From positions 806,001 to 870,000 of the forward strand of contig JAFEKR010000017.1 in assembly GCA_019022495.1 (NCBI GenBank): a DNA stretch of 64,000 nt, read 5' to 3'. Below, in pieces: positions 37,400-49,242 of the stretch. The notes beneath the pieces are model-generated. The model saw only the letters and a program-made list of their open reading frames with translations, had not been told where the DNA came from and did not search any database. The stretch is from Epichloe hybrida. Lineage: Eukaryota > Ascomycota > Sordariomycetes > Hypocreales > Clavicipitaceae. The first letter of the stretch is position 1; every line of letters starts with the position of its first letter. Both the position numbers and the translations under genes were made by a program.

Positions 37400-38420
37400 T
37401 ATAAGTTAGTATTACTAGCTAATAATAAAGAAAGATACTAAGTTATATATATAAACTTACATAAGCTACTAGACTTTAAAGCTAAGGTATTATAAACCTT
37501 ATAGTAAGCTAGCTATACTACTAGTGCCTAATTAGCCTTTTTAAGAATTATTAATAGACTTTATTATAGGGCTACTACCTATAAAAGATATAAACTAGAC
37601 TTATAATATAATCTTAGTTATTATAGACTATTTTATAAAATATAGTATTTATATCCTTATTTTAATATGTATAACTAATAATAAGTTAGCTACTATATTC
37701 TTAAAATATATTTTTAGGGATTATAGCGCTCTAGAGAGTATTATTATAGACTATAGTTTAACCTTTACTAGTAGGTTTTAGATAACCTTTTACTATCTTA
37801 TTATAACTAAGTAGTAACTAAGTATTATATTTTACTTATAAATAGATAGTTAAATAGAATATTTAAACTAAGTTTTAGAGTATTATTTAAAAGCCTTAAC
37901 TTACTTTAACTAAACTAATTAGGCTAATAACCTTTTAATAGTATAGTTTATATATAATATAAGTACTTATTTAACTTATAGCTATACCCTAGCTAAGGTG
38001 CTATAAGGCTATAACCCTAGGGGTCTATAGTAAGTAGTTATAAATATTCCTATAGTAAATAACTAAGTAAAAACTTATACTATTACACTAAAAGATAAAT
38101 ATATAGTAATTAAGTAGCTCCTAAGTAACTTATAGGCCTAGTATATAAAATACTATAATAAAAAGCAGACCCTAATAAAGTTTAGTATAGGTAACTATAT
38201 TTTATTATTTATAAAGAATATTAACTTATAGTAACCTAGTAGGAAGCTAAGTATAAAGTACTTAGGCCCTTATAAAATTAAAAAGGTAATTAGTACCTAT
38301 AGGCTTATATACTAATTAAAGCTACTACCTAGAATGTATTTATATAATATTTTTAACATTACTAACCTTAAACTATTTATAAGGGACTTATCTAGTGTAA
38401 AAGATATATCCTTACTATAA
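37400..38420 (+). pseudogene. Gypsy C1 integrase and C-terminal segment remnant
   Basis: The plus strand near 37610-37660 reads VIIDYFIKYSIYIPI, matching the Gypsy integrase core VIVDRFTKYxxFIP. Near 38190-38290 it carries a GNYILLFIKNINL-like segment followed by KLSIKYLGPYKI, the conserved segment before the chromodomain position. Both are broken by stops. Confidence 0.7.
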
Positions 38421-38659
38421 GATAATATTATAGATAATAAGTAGGAGTTTAAAGTTAAAAGAATTATATTATATTATTATAATAGGAGATATTAGAAATA
38501 CCTAGTTAAATAAAAGGGCTATAATACTTTAGAGAATTCTTAGGTAAAGAAAAGAGATTTTATTATAATAAATATTATTAAGGATTATAAGTAATAACTA
38601 AGTAGCTAGTTTATAAATATAGAGGTGTATTTAATAGATTTTAAATAGTAGTAGTAATA

Positions 38660-40530
38660 TATAAAAAAAGGAATCTAGATAATTTCTTAGATAACCTAAC
38701 TTATAGTTACTTTATACTAATTACTCTATTAATATATTACTTACCTAGCCCTTAGTAGTCTTACTAGTAATAATAAGGGTAAAGGATTTATCCTTATTAT
38801 TAGAAAAATCCCTCTCTTTATATATATATATATAAAGCTTACTAGGGAGGTTTAGTAGCCTAATATAAGTAGGAAGCGTAGATATATTAGTAGTAAGCTA
38901 CTAGTAAGTTAGTAAAGCTATAAGCTAGAGCATAAGAAGTATATATAAATAAAAGATTCTATATAATAAAATATAAACTATTAGAAATATTAATCTAGAC
39001 TTCTAGATTAATAGTATTATTAAGTAGTAATATAGTAACTTATTTATTAGTATTAGCCTTATATATAACTTCTACTATAAGCTATACTTACCTTACTTAC
39101 TTATACTTATTAGTATTTTTAGTAGTTAGAAGTATATTATAAAGTTTATACTTTATATATATTAAATACTAGTAGTATATTAGTAGTAACTAAGTTATAA
39201 AAATAAGAAATATATATATTATTAAGAAAGTATAGATTATTATTAGAATTACTATAAGTATTAATATGCTTAAAGAGCGTATAGTATAACTAAGTAAACT
39301 AAGTAATATACTAGTAGTATATTAGTATATATATTAGTAGTAAGAAAAGGAGAATAAACCCTAGTATAGTCCTTATTATTATATATATAATAGGCGTATT
39401 TTATTAAGTTATTTATATAAGTTAGGAGTAATATATAGTAAAATAGTAATAAAGTTATACTTAGAGAATTAGTATATTAGATTAGAATAGATTTACTCTT
39501 AATAATATATTATAGCTTTATATTATTACTATCTTTAGGTATAATAGCTTATATTATAACTTACTATATATAGTAAATATAAGGAATTTTTATTTTACTA
39601 GTACTACTAGCTATAAGTTAGTAAGGTAAGCACTAGGGGGACCTAGATATTATACTTATATAGAAATTTTAGAAGCTAAATATTTCTTACTAGGAGACTT
39701 TAAAGGGAATATTATAAAAGTCTTTATAATAAAAGGAGGTAATAGTAGTAAAGTAATTACTTATATTAAAGATATTATTAATTACTAGTAAGTTAGTAGT
39801 AATATACTATAAGAAACTTATAAGTAAAAGGTAAGTAACTAATATTTTAGTATTTAAAAGAATTTAAATATTTTAAATAAGGATAAATATAAATAATAAA
39901 GTAATACTATAGGATATTAGTAATTACTATAAAAGAAGCTATAAAGCTACTAGCTTATAAGTAAGGGTAACTTATAATATGAAGGGAGAATATAAAGGGA
40001 AAAAAAGTATATAGAAGTAAGGGAAAGTAAGCCTTTTTTATATTAGCTCTAAACCCCTAAGTAATTTATATACTATATATAGCTAATCTAGGAATTATAA
40101 TATTTATAATTATAGCTACTACTAGTAAATATATATACTAGCTATAAACTCCTAGTAAGATTAATATAATATCCCTAATATTAAATAAAAAGTTATTTAT
40201 TTTAAATAGCATATATTACCCTATTTATTTAACCTAATTATAAAACTTAATATAAGTAGTTTACTTACTTAGCGCTAATAACTTATTAGATAAAGGTATA
40301 TATATTAGAGGTAATAAAGTAGTAAGTATATAGCTATCTATAATCTAGATATTATAAGAAGGATTACCTAGGTCCTAATAATATTTACCGTATTATTTAA
40401 AGTAAATATAATACTATATACTAATAGTATAGCTAGTAATATAAATATTACTACAGGTTATACATAGTAAACATATACTAGCTAAGTAGCTTTTTATAAT
40501 TAAGGATAATTATATATTAGGGGGGTAGTA
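38660..40530 (+). other. Gypsy C1 long 3' non-coding region
   Basis: About 1.9 kb between the end of pol and the 3' LTR with no coding signal. The same region makes up most of Gypsy C2 and provides the empty sites for both repeat R insertions (near 39160 and 40165). It ends in a G-rich tract (GGGGGG at 40520-40525). Confidence 0.6.
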
Positions 40531-40797
40531 TATTAAAAGTATAGAGGCTAGGGAGTTATAAGTAGGATAGTTATATAATAAAGCCCTTAGATAAGCCTTA
40601 GCCTATATAAATAACTAAGTAGCTATTAGATAGCTATATATATATAGTAAGGTATTTAGATAAGGACTACCTATAAGAGATATAGAAGGTTAGAGTTTAA
40701 GACCTTTATGTACCTACCCCTAAGTAATAGCTCTCTAGCTATAACTAAGAACCTTAGCCTTCACTCCGTTTATATCTCTCCTACTACAGTCGTGACA
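40531..40797 (+). repeat. Gypsy C1 3' LTR
   Basis: 267 bp, starting TATTAAAAGT (mutated TGTTAGGAGC) and ending CAGTCGTGACA; TTACT follows at 40798-40802. Confidence 0.85.
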
Positions 40798-40833
40798 TTA
40801 CTAAGCTCTCTATTAGTTATTACTATATATAAT

Positions 40834-41636
40834 TGTTAAAAATAAGACCTATTTTTAGCCCTTTTCTAGTTAAAATAACCTTCTTATTACTAGCTTGCTT
40901 TGCAAGTCTAACAGCTGCACTGCAGCTGTCAACGGTCGCGAAGGCAGCTATCAATAGCTGCGTCCGACCGTGTGGATGACTAATTAGTCAATTACGTTAT
41001 AGCTGCAAGTGTAGCTATAACCACGCCACTAGTAATTAGGTAAGCTAGGGTGATATAAGCTAGGGTGACATAAGCAGGTTACCTTACATATAACTTACCC
41101 TATAGCTATCTTTAATAGCGATTTTCTCTTTATCTAGAGGTTATACAAAAGTTTCATATATAGTAAATTAAAGCTTAAAGACAAGGCTTTATCTTTATAT
41201 AAGTTTATTTTTTAACTAAAAGTTAGTGTATACGGGTTGCTAGCTAGTATAGTAGTGAGTTGATTTTTTAGTTTTTGTATATAAATGAATTTTACGAAAA
41301 ATCAAAAGTAGCTTATAAGACCCTGCTAGCGGCCTAGATTCTCTAATATAGTTAGTAAGTCTATAAGAGAAAGAAAATCTTTTTAACTAGCTAGATAGCT
41401 AGTTCTCTTAACTAATAACAGCTGCATTACCTATATAACGTATTTAAAATTAATTCTATTACTTTATAAGATATTATAAAAGTAATTTAAATTAAATTTT
41501 ATTAGTTAATAACTACTATAACCTTTCGTTATGTTGCGTTAATTGATTTAACGTTACAGCCCTATTGGTCCCTAACCGTAGAGCTTGCACCTATACAGCT
41601 GTTGCCAGCTGGCAACCAGCTCCCTACATTTCAATA
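40834..41636 (+). repeat. Solo LTR of family E inside the Tc1 element
   Basis: This 803-bp LTR matches 63143-63966 with many C-to-T changes. It is flanked by ATAAT (40829-40833, 41637-41641), so it is a complete solo LTR with its own target duplication. It proves that the E-family LTR runs from TGTTAAAAATAAG to CATTTCAATA. Confidence 0.9.
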
Positions 41637-41641
41637 ATAAT

Positions 41642-42413
41642 ACCCTTCTCTTTAATATAATAAGATAATTACTATTTTATTAGTTTAAATAATATTCTTC
41701 TAGTCCTTAAGGGTCTAGTAATAGTAAGTAAGGTAAAATTCTAGCCTAGCTTTCTTTATCTAAGCTATTAGACTTACTTTTCTTATTAGCTTAGTCTTTA
41801 AAAACCCTAAATATTTTAAAGTCTATAAGATAGTTAATATTAAAGTAAAAGTTCCTTCTTAACTAAGCTTAGTAGCTAAATTAGTACTTATACTTTCCCT
41901 TCTATAATAGTCTTTAGTAACCTTTTTAATAAGCTTAAATTATATTTTAGGATTATTTATAAAGAAAAGTCTACTAGACTATTTAGTATTAACTATATAC
42001 TTTATATTAATATAGAAAGGTTAAATTATATAATTAAATCCTTAATTATAAGCTTAACTAAAGATTTAGTATATAGTCTTTAGACTAATCCTTAGATTAT
42101 AAGTAATCTTATAGTTTAGTATTCCTTAAGCTTTTATAAGTAATATATAAGCCTTATTTACTACTATTAAGGTTTAAGCTATTATAAAAGAAGTAAAGAT
42201 AGAAGTAATTAGGTAAGAGAAGTAAAATAAGGGTAAAGCTAGCTAACTTTAGTAATAGTTATATTACTAGTAGTAAAAGTAAGTAAAGAGAGAGAAACTA
42301 GAGAAAAGGTAAGCCTCTTATTCAATTTACCTAGTGAGATTATAACCCTGCTAGCTAATTAGATCCTTGTCTAGGACTTGTGCAGGGGACACGACTTTTG
42401 ACTCGGACATCCG
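41642..42413 (-). pseudogene. Tc1 transposase, N-terminal piece and right TIR
   Basis: The minus strand starts with the TIR (42413-42374). Further on it encodes a helix-turn-helix-like region and then LGFLKTKLIRK, KKARLEFYL and LKDWKNII (about 41840-41680). These match the segment before the first catalytic Asp in fungal Tc1 transposases (ARLEFCLxHxDWTLEDWKNVIWSDE). The expected D(E) after it is mutated. This orients the element: its 5' end faces the OPT gene. Confidence 0.8.
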
Positions 42414-45400
42414 TACTGTGTGCCCGATTTACTGTGTGCCCCTTGGATCCCACCACGGGTAGAATCTCTCCCCCTCGGCCCAGCTCCATGAGCGTGCAGG
42501 CATTACCTTCGCAGCCGGCACTGGGCTGTTTGTTGCCCCACCAGTCAATCTCGACGCCAACCCACTGGACCGAGAAGAGCATGACGACGGCGGAGATGGC
42601 GATGCCTGCCGACAGGGCCGCCGACAAAACAAAGTTGTACTTGGACCAGAACTCGAGATAGCGGCTGCGGATGTAGATCCACGAGAGCCAGGCCACAGGG
42701 ACGGCGGGGAACGAGTATGAGAAGCCTAGAGGAGTGCCATGTTAGTCTTTCAGGGGGGACGAACGGGGAACAAGACGTACTGTAGGGGGCCCATTGCAGA
42801 CCGCCGGCAATCGCAGCAACAAGATGCACCTGACGCAGGACTCGGTTGTTGGGCATGAGCTTCTTGAGACCAAAGAAACCAAGAACGAGGATGATGCCAC
42901 AGGGGAACCCGAGGAGCAGCCACTTGTATTGTCCGTGGATACCAAAGACCTTGATGGGTCCAATGGTTCCCCAGAGTACAGAGGCCGTGAAGAAGGTGTT
43001 CAGAGATGGACATTTGAATCGCATGGGAGGGTCGACTGTGCATACGCCCTTGATGTCCATCTATAGGACGAGTCAAAACGTGTTGCATGTGAGATGGGAC
43101 ATTCTGCACACGGTTCTCTCGACGGTGGCAAACCAATGTGCCAGGGAGGACAACATGAACAACATACCTGGAACTTGATGACACCGGCGCAAATGACGGT
43201 GGAAACGAATGTGGCGATTATCTGCCCAGCGAATGTAACGCGAGGGGGAATCTGACATGAACAGTGTCAGCATGTGACTAGCACCATCTTGTTCAAAGCA
43301 TTCGACCATCCATCTTACCTTGACGTAATGGGCAATCTTCAAATCATTAGCAAACGAGAGCGCGTGCGCACAAGTAACGTAACTGAGTCAATGGTCAGCC
43401 TCTGCTTCAGATTGTTTCTTTCCTTTTCTTTCTTTTTCTTTCCTTTTCCTTTTTTAAGAAAAAAAAAAAAGGTATGCCGGACGTTCGATGAATGGCAAAC
43501 GTCGTAGCAAGCGTAGAAAAGACGACTTACCCGTAGGACTTGAAGAAGTTCATGGCCAAAGCATTACCCTCGACAATCGCTCCGCCGATGAACTCGGCAA
43601 GCACGTTCAAAGTGACTTCAATACCGGTCATGGCGGCGACGATGCCGATGGGAATTACAAACATAAGGCAAAGCCAGATGCCATACAAGACGACAGCGGG
43701 GGACGTGTACGTTGGCCACAGAGCAATGCCAAGAACACCACAGACGATGGAGGTGATGAGGACGACGAAATAAAACCATTCCGAGACTTGATTGAGCATG
43801 GTCAGTTTGGAACGCCGTCTCAACTTGATTTTGTAGACTCGTTGAGCGTACCTTCAGGGTATGCAGCCATGAGGCGGTTGTGGATGTCAATGTATTCACC
43901 ATCCGTAGCACGCTGATTCTCCCGCTCGCTCTCGGACTGCTTCTTATTGCGTTTCCAACGCAGTCCTCGGAAGAGATTCTTGAACCCCATCTTCAGCTCA
44001 TATCGGTGGTACAGCATCACGTGGGTAACGACAGCAGAGTAGACGGCGAAGAAGAGACCGTAGAGCAGGGAGTTGGCAGCGCTCATGTAAGGAGCGGAGT
44101 AGCTGCTATACTTCTTCAAGTCGAACATGCCGCGCTCATCAAGGGCTTGAGATACGTTGTAAAGGTTGCCGAAATGGTCGAAAACACGGTTGCTGTTTAT
44201 GGGGAGGTAGGCCGTGTTCCAGGTGTTGGTGTACCAGACGCCGAGGATAATTAGACCCGTGATGAACATGCCACCGGCAAAGTTGAAGGTCGAGAATGAG
44301 GGAATCATCTACATTTCAACCCGAGTTAGAGGAGCTTTCAGGTTGCTGCTTCACACAGGGGGGGGGGGGGGTGGACCACGTACCAGAGGGTCGGTCTCGT
44401 TGAAATTGAGGACGTTCCAATCAAAGGTTGGTAGAGGATTGAAAAGCTGAGTCACATGTAAGCACTATGACTTGAGAGCAAACGACACCAGAACAGGGTC
44501 TTCTCCTTTCACTCACACCGAGGCCATTTTGCATGCCGGTCAAGATGTTCAAGTGCACATTGTCGGGTGCGATCCAGGTCATCCAGGAGAAGTATGTGAG
44601 CACCTGGAAGATGTAGTTGGGGAACCAAAAGTACACGAACATGGCGGCGAAGGAGATCATGAAGAAGCGATAGCGGGAGATGTTCCAAATCTTGCCAAAA
44701 GGACCCTTGACTGGGTGGTTCTCCTCATTATGCAGCGCAGTGTTGAGGGCTATAGTAACCAGTGATCGAGGCCACACACAATACGACGGGTAAACCAGAA
44801 ACTTTCTGGTCAACCCAGCAAGTCCGTACCCAATGAAATTAGTGGCAAAACCATTGAGGAAGATGTAAGAGAAGCTCCGGGCGTACTGTTGGTTAAAGTA
44901 CTGGGGCATAACCTGTGTCCAGATAATATACTGAGTGTAGGGCAAGCTTCTCGACGTATTTGCCATGATGGCGATGAGCATGTGCTCCTTCTTGTTGAAT
45001 CGGCCGGGATTCAAGTTGATGATATGCTCGGTGAAAGGGATGCGCATGTCTACTTTGGGCATCCACTTTTCCCATGCCTTACCGACCGGGTAGGCCAGAA
45101 GCTGAGCCATGTTGGTGTCAAATCGAATAGGGGGTTGACGGATAGAGAAGAGCTGGTTGACGAATGCCAAAAAGCAAGAGAAGACAATGCCGATAGTCCA
45201 GGCACGGATGGTGGAAACGGGAAGGGTGGGATCGTCATGGTTGTCAGTGACGGCGCGCACCTCAGCATAAGGACTGTTGTTGGTGATCAGAGCTGCCTCA
45301 ATCTTCATCTCTTGGACAAGTCGCTCATGTATTTCGGGGTTCTCCCTAACGTCATCGTTTGCTTTTCTCAATGTTAACAATTTAGCGATAGATGATGGTC

Positions 45401-45961
45401 AAGGAAAGATGAAGAATTGGACAGGAGCGAACCCATGAACTCCTTGATCTTCTGCAATATTTCGTGGGGGAAATTCGGATCTCCTTCGTGAATAGCCAAG
45501 ACATTTTTCATGAGCTGTGCCGATAAAAGTCAGGAATCGAAATGTCGTGAATTCTGGTAACCAGGTCTTCATTCTTTTGACTCACAGCTCGGACTTGCTC
45601 CAGGCTCATGGAGGCGGCCAGCTCTTTGGCCTTGAGAAGGTCATTCTCGGTTGCAGTCAAGTGGCTAAGACTTTTTTGTGTGAGAGCCAAGCATAAATTC
45701 GCCAGTCAAGACAGCCAAGCCAGGCACTCTTTTTACTCACCCTTGACTGGTTTTGGTGCGTTTGGCATCCTCTTGAGAAAGCTTTTATTCGAGGTTAGGA
45801 TTTGGAATTGAAGGCAAGATGGGCCACGAGGCCGGTGCAAAGAAAAAAAATAGAACAGAAAGCCAGGAGTAGAGCGCACGCACAGTACGGTCCACGGTAT
45901 CAAAGACCTCGGTCTTTTGGAAAAGCTGAGACTGCTTCTCTTTGGTCTCCGTCTTTTCCAT
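42355..45961 (-). CDS. OPT-family oligopeptide transporter, 3' end frameshifted
   Basis: Proton-coupled oligopeptide transporter of the OPT family (the isp4/Opt group). Twelve exons join in one frame: 45961-45884, 45769-45741, 45664-45586, 45514-45433, 45361-44517, 44446-44384, 44308-43852, 43786-43531, 43382-43319, 43251-43168, 43060-42781, 42725-42355. That gives 895 codons. Visible family signatures are the NPG motif (NLNPGRFNKKEH), LFNPLPTFDWN, YPEVSEWFYF, the KIPPR-type motif (YVKIPPR), GLQWAPY and WWGNKQP, with many hydrophobic segments. Near the end the frame leaves the expected one. A tail reading EGERFYPWWDPRGTQ then stop (42429) lies in the neighbouring frame, so there is one surplus base in the G runs at 42466-42481. 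The observed frame instead runs on into the Tc1 TIR. Whether this is real or an assembly error cannot be told here. Intron 6 contains a run of about 13 G. Confidence 0.85.
42414..42441 (-). repeat. 16-bp tandem duplication and MITE end at the OPT stop
   Basis: Bases 42426-42441 read GATTTACTGTGTGCCC. The same 16-mer is formed by GATTTA at 18325-18330 joined across the Tc1 element to CTGTGTGCCC (42416-42425). GATTTACTG is the MITE terminal nonamer. The TAA stop in the expected OPT frame (42429-42431) lies inside the second copy of that nonamer. Confidence 0.7.
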
Positions 45962-47657
45962 GGCTGCAGTCGACGTGACAGCGAATTTACGACATTGCTG
46001 TTCTGTTGGGGATCAAGTCCACGAGAGACACAAACATGAGCACTTCGCTGGGTGCTTACGGCGGGATGGAACCCCTCTTCATATCGAATGTTTGCGCGAC
46101 ATGTTCAAGGAGGACATGGCTTGTTTGCTGTGCCAACGAGGCGTTATTGAATTTGGGGTTCTTGCTGCTTGTTGGCCTAAGGTTTGCATTTTGAATTTGC
46201 GTGGCTGGCGGGGATGGATTCAACAGGAACCTTGGAGGGAACCAGCCGTGTCGTCTCCACGTCCAAAACTGTACCCATCTGAAAACTGATCATGCGACCT
46301 TGATATGGCCAAAGGGACTGATCGCCAAGAAGTTGTTGTTGTTTGGACCCACGCGGCGGGACTCTGTTAGCCACCACGAGAAGCTTGCCTAGATCCCGTC
46401 GGGAGGAATATCATGCCGAGAACATGAATATTCTGACTATTGGCAGTGAGAGGCCCAACCCAGAAGGTAAGAACATGGTTTGCCGGCCTGCAAAGGAACT
46501 ACACGGCACGGCATGCCTTCGTACACGTGTTGCCGTGGCGTTGACATGGCACACAGTTGTACATCCCATCTCAAAAGTGTGTCAATGGCTATACTCCGTA
46601 TTTGACTGCACTTTGGATCGAGCCGCCGGCTGTGCTTGACGACTTTCTGTTCGATCAGTAGTAGCGACGCTTCTGCAACACATCGCCCGAGTACATCATG
46701 TGTGGTCTTGAGAGGACGTACGTGCTTGCGTTGGTGGCTGGGCCACGGGCCTTGCTTGGTAGGCTCAGGCTGACGTTGTGAGGTGACACGAAAGGGAGTC
46801 AAGGGACTCGAGCACAAGCACCGGACATATCTTTTCTGATGCTGACCATCGCTAGCATTGCGTCTCGTAGATAAAGTCGGAGACAGAAAGTCAGTCTGCC
46901 TAGGCGCCCGCAGGTCGGATGAACGGGAGGTGCATGCAACATGATGCAACATGATGCAACATGATGCGGCATCAATGATCATAAATAGGAGTCTCCACTT
47001 TTAGTGCCACGCGAAGTTGTACGAAGATCCATCATTGGCCTGCTGCTGTGCTCGCTCCCGATAAGGAATTCGAAAATGGTGGCCCGGCCGTGATAGACGA
47101 GGTTGATCTTTGTCCTGATTTTCTCCGCGCCGCACAAATGGCGTTCGTCTTGCCGAAAGTCCCCAAGTCCCCAAGCCGCCAACAAGCCCCCGTGCCCCCG
47201 TGCCCCATGGCGTCGTGTCTGTCTGGCAAGCAGTCTGGCAAGCAGGGGCACAGTCGGTCTAGTTCTCGCGACGCCACGGAGATGGCGGATTGTGCCATTG
47301 TTCCGCCATCGCATCATCTTTTGCCCCGTCAAAAACACCGGGGTGTTGACGCTAAACCGCCATCGATGACGCAGACATCATTTTGAGAATCGCAACGTGG
47401 GCAGATTGATGGACTGCAACGACTCCTCCATGGAGCGTACCGGTTCACTACCCGAGAACAAGAGAAATTATAGTCAAACTATGGTCAAGCCGTCGAATAA
47501 CACAACTCGTGACCAGAGGACAGAGGATGCCCATGTCCATCCATCAATTTGCTTGCTGAAATGCCCCAAAGATGGGCAAGAAGAAATCCCGCCCACGCAC
47601 ACTCACGAAGCCACTGCCAAGTAGACCGGCTGGCCACCCCTACCGGCCTCCCTTCCC
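45962..47657. other. Intergenic region between OPT and homogentisate dioxygenase
   Basis: It contains the OPT promoter (right-to-left) and the 3' flank of the dioxygenase gene. Frames present here do not resemble known proteins and have no splice support. A 10-bp unit ATGATGCAAC is repeated three times at 46941-46965, and a C-rich tract lies near 47160-47210. No RNA gene was recognised. Confidence 0.5.
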
Positions 47658-49242
47658 TTATTCGACAAGATGGCTTCTGACAGTCTTGCCCTCAGGCAGC
47701 TTGAAATGTGTCACAACACCGCCCCAACTCTCCTCGCTGTATCCCTCCTGCACCCTCTTACACGTCCTCAGGCCCCATTCCGTCACGCCGACCATCAAGC
47801 AGCTCTCAAACATGAAGGCACAGCTACCAGTGCCAACCTTGACAGGCTCCAGCTTGGCTGCCCGGGCACCCTCGTGGCTCTCCGCATCAGGGCCATGCCC
47901 GCTCATGACATTGTGCAGCGAGGCACCACCGGGCACGAAGCCACCAGCTCCACCACGCTTGGCGTCATAGCCGCCACGAATCAAGCCCATGAACTCGCTC
48001 ATCGTGTTGCGGTGGTACCACGGTGGACGGAAAGTGTCTTCGCCAACGAGCCAGCGCGGCGGGAAAACGACAAAATCAGCGACGGCGGTTCCAGGAACCG
48101 AGGACGGCGCAGAGAGGACGGTGAAGATGGACGGGTCGGGATGATCAAAGGAAACGGTGCCAATGGTGTTGAACCGGCCGAGGTCGTACTTGTAGGGATA
48201 GTAGTTGCCCTGCCAGGCGACCACGTCAAAGGGCGTGTGGGCCTGCGTCGTCTGGAAGAGGGCGTTTTTGAACTTGACGGTGACGACGTGGCTGTTGACG
48301 CCCTCGTGGGCTGTCGCGCCAAAGTCCTGGGTGAAGTTGGCGACGGGGGCCATGAAGTCTCTGGCGTTGGCGAGACCGTTTGATCCAATGGGTCCCAGCT
48401 CGGGGAGGTTGAAGTGGCCCTCGTACAGCTCGAGAGCGTACCCGCGAGCCGGTCCTGACGCAAGGCCGACGTTGTACTTGACTCCGCGCGGGATGACGGC
48501 GATCTCCATCTGCCGCACGAGTAGCCAGCCAAACTCGGTGCGGATATCCAAGTCACCTTCCTGGGGAACAATCAGCAAGTCGCCGTCCGCAGAGTAGTAC
48601 GCTGATTTCTCGTCCATGTCCCTGCCTGCGGCGTATACGTACATGCCGAGACCCTGCTTCTGCGTCGGGTCACCGGCGCCAGCAACGAGCTTCAGCCCCG
48701 AGACGAAATCGTCATGCTTGGACTCGTCGTGGCCGAAGGGGTCCCATCGCAGCTGGTTAGGGATGAAATGCATCTTGGAGCTCTCCGTCCTGACCAGCTC
48801 AGGGGCGATCCCCTCGGGAGCGGGCAGATAGGGCGGGTGGGCGCATGAAGGCAGGATGCGGTACAGCCAGGTCTGTTTGTTGTCGTGCCGGGGGGCGGTA
48901 AAGGCCGTACCGGAGAGCTTCTCGGCGTAGAGACCAAAGGGTGGCTGTTGTGGAGAGTTGTGGCCGATGGGCAGCGCGCCCTCGACGGCTTCTGATCTTG
49001 TTAGGGGGGAAGGGTGCTTCCGTCAGTTCTGGGAGATTCTGGGAGATGTGAAAATGGCGCATCGCGAGAATCAGATCAAACAGGTGACCTCATCACCGAC
49101 CACGTTTTTATTTTTCTTGTCCTTCACTGTCACGCGTGCATATTCCAAATCTAGTAGGAAGAGGAGTGACTCACTCAAAATGGCTATTGAAGCCGCATTG
49201 ATAGCGGTATTTTTCTCCCGTGCTGAATTCCGTGACAGGCAT
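47658..49242 (-). CDS. hmgA: Homogentisate 1,2-dioxygenase
   Basis: Non-heme iron dioxygenase that opens the ring of homogentisate to maleylacetoacetate in phenylalanine/tyrosine breakdown (cytosolic). Two exons, 49242-49175 and 48996-47658, join to a 468-residue protein; fungal homologues are about 450-470. The start is fixed by the short first exon [22 protein letters not shown], typical of fungal enzymes. The second exon begins [16 protein letters not shown]. The iron ligands are visible in the family positions: His and Glu in [10 protein letters not shown] (His351, Glu357) and His in SGHGPD (His390). The 178-bp intron has a GTGAGT donor. No frameshift or stop is seen. Fungal hmgA is often next to fahA and maiA; neither is present in this island. 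Induction by phenylalanine or tyrosine is known in Aspergillus but cannot be judged from this sequence. Confidence 0.96.

Larger units (their letters stand above)
26391..40797 (+). mobile_element. Gypsy C1, full-length Ty3/Gypsy retrotransposon split by Copia A1
   Basis: Two 267-bp LTRs (26391-26657, 40531-40797) and target duplication TTACT (26386-26390, 40798-40802) bound the element. Without Copia A1 (27796-34380) it is about 7.8 kb. The plus strand carries a degraded gag region (about 26700-27795), RT and RNase H (about 35240-36500), integrase (about 37400-37950) and a chromodomain-position segment (about 38150-38420). A long non-coding 3' region with a G-rich tract precedes the 3' LTR. 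The 5' LTR start is the best preserved part. All frames are broken. Confidence 0.9.
18331..42413 (-). mobile_element. Tc1/mariner element torn open by nested LTR elements
   Basis: The 40-bp terminal inverted repeats (18331-18370, 42374-42413; outer ends CGGATGTCCGAG) are identical and flanked by TA on both sides (18329-18330, 42414-42415), the Tc1/mariner target duplication. The element body is in four pieces: 18331-18776, 25753-26390, 40803-40833 and 41642-42413, about 1.89 kb in all, a usual size for the group. The gaps are Copia B1, Gypsy C1 (with Copia A1 inside) and a solo LTR E. Minus-strand translations give the parts of a DD34E transposase in the right order. The body is RIP-mutated; the TIRs are not. 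Confidence 0.9.

Noticed and set aside
18331..42413. The 40-bp sequence shared by 18331 and 42413 as a duplicated piece of the OPT 3' flank
   Set aside because: Inverted orientation, TA on both sides and transposase pieces in between show that it is the TIR of a Tc1/mariner element.
42380..45377. Plus-strand frames over the OPT gene
   Set aside because: The minus strand gives a continuous twelve-exon OPT protein with family signatures; the plus-strand frames are incidental.
46437..47386. Several overlapping frames between OPT and homogentisate dioxygenase as genes
   Set aside because: They overlap on both strands, have no recognisable motifs, and include C-rich and short tandem repeats.
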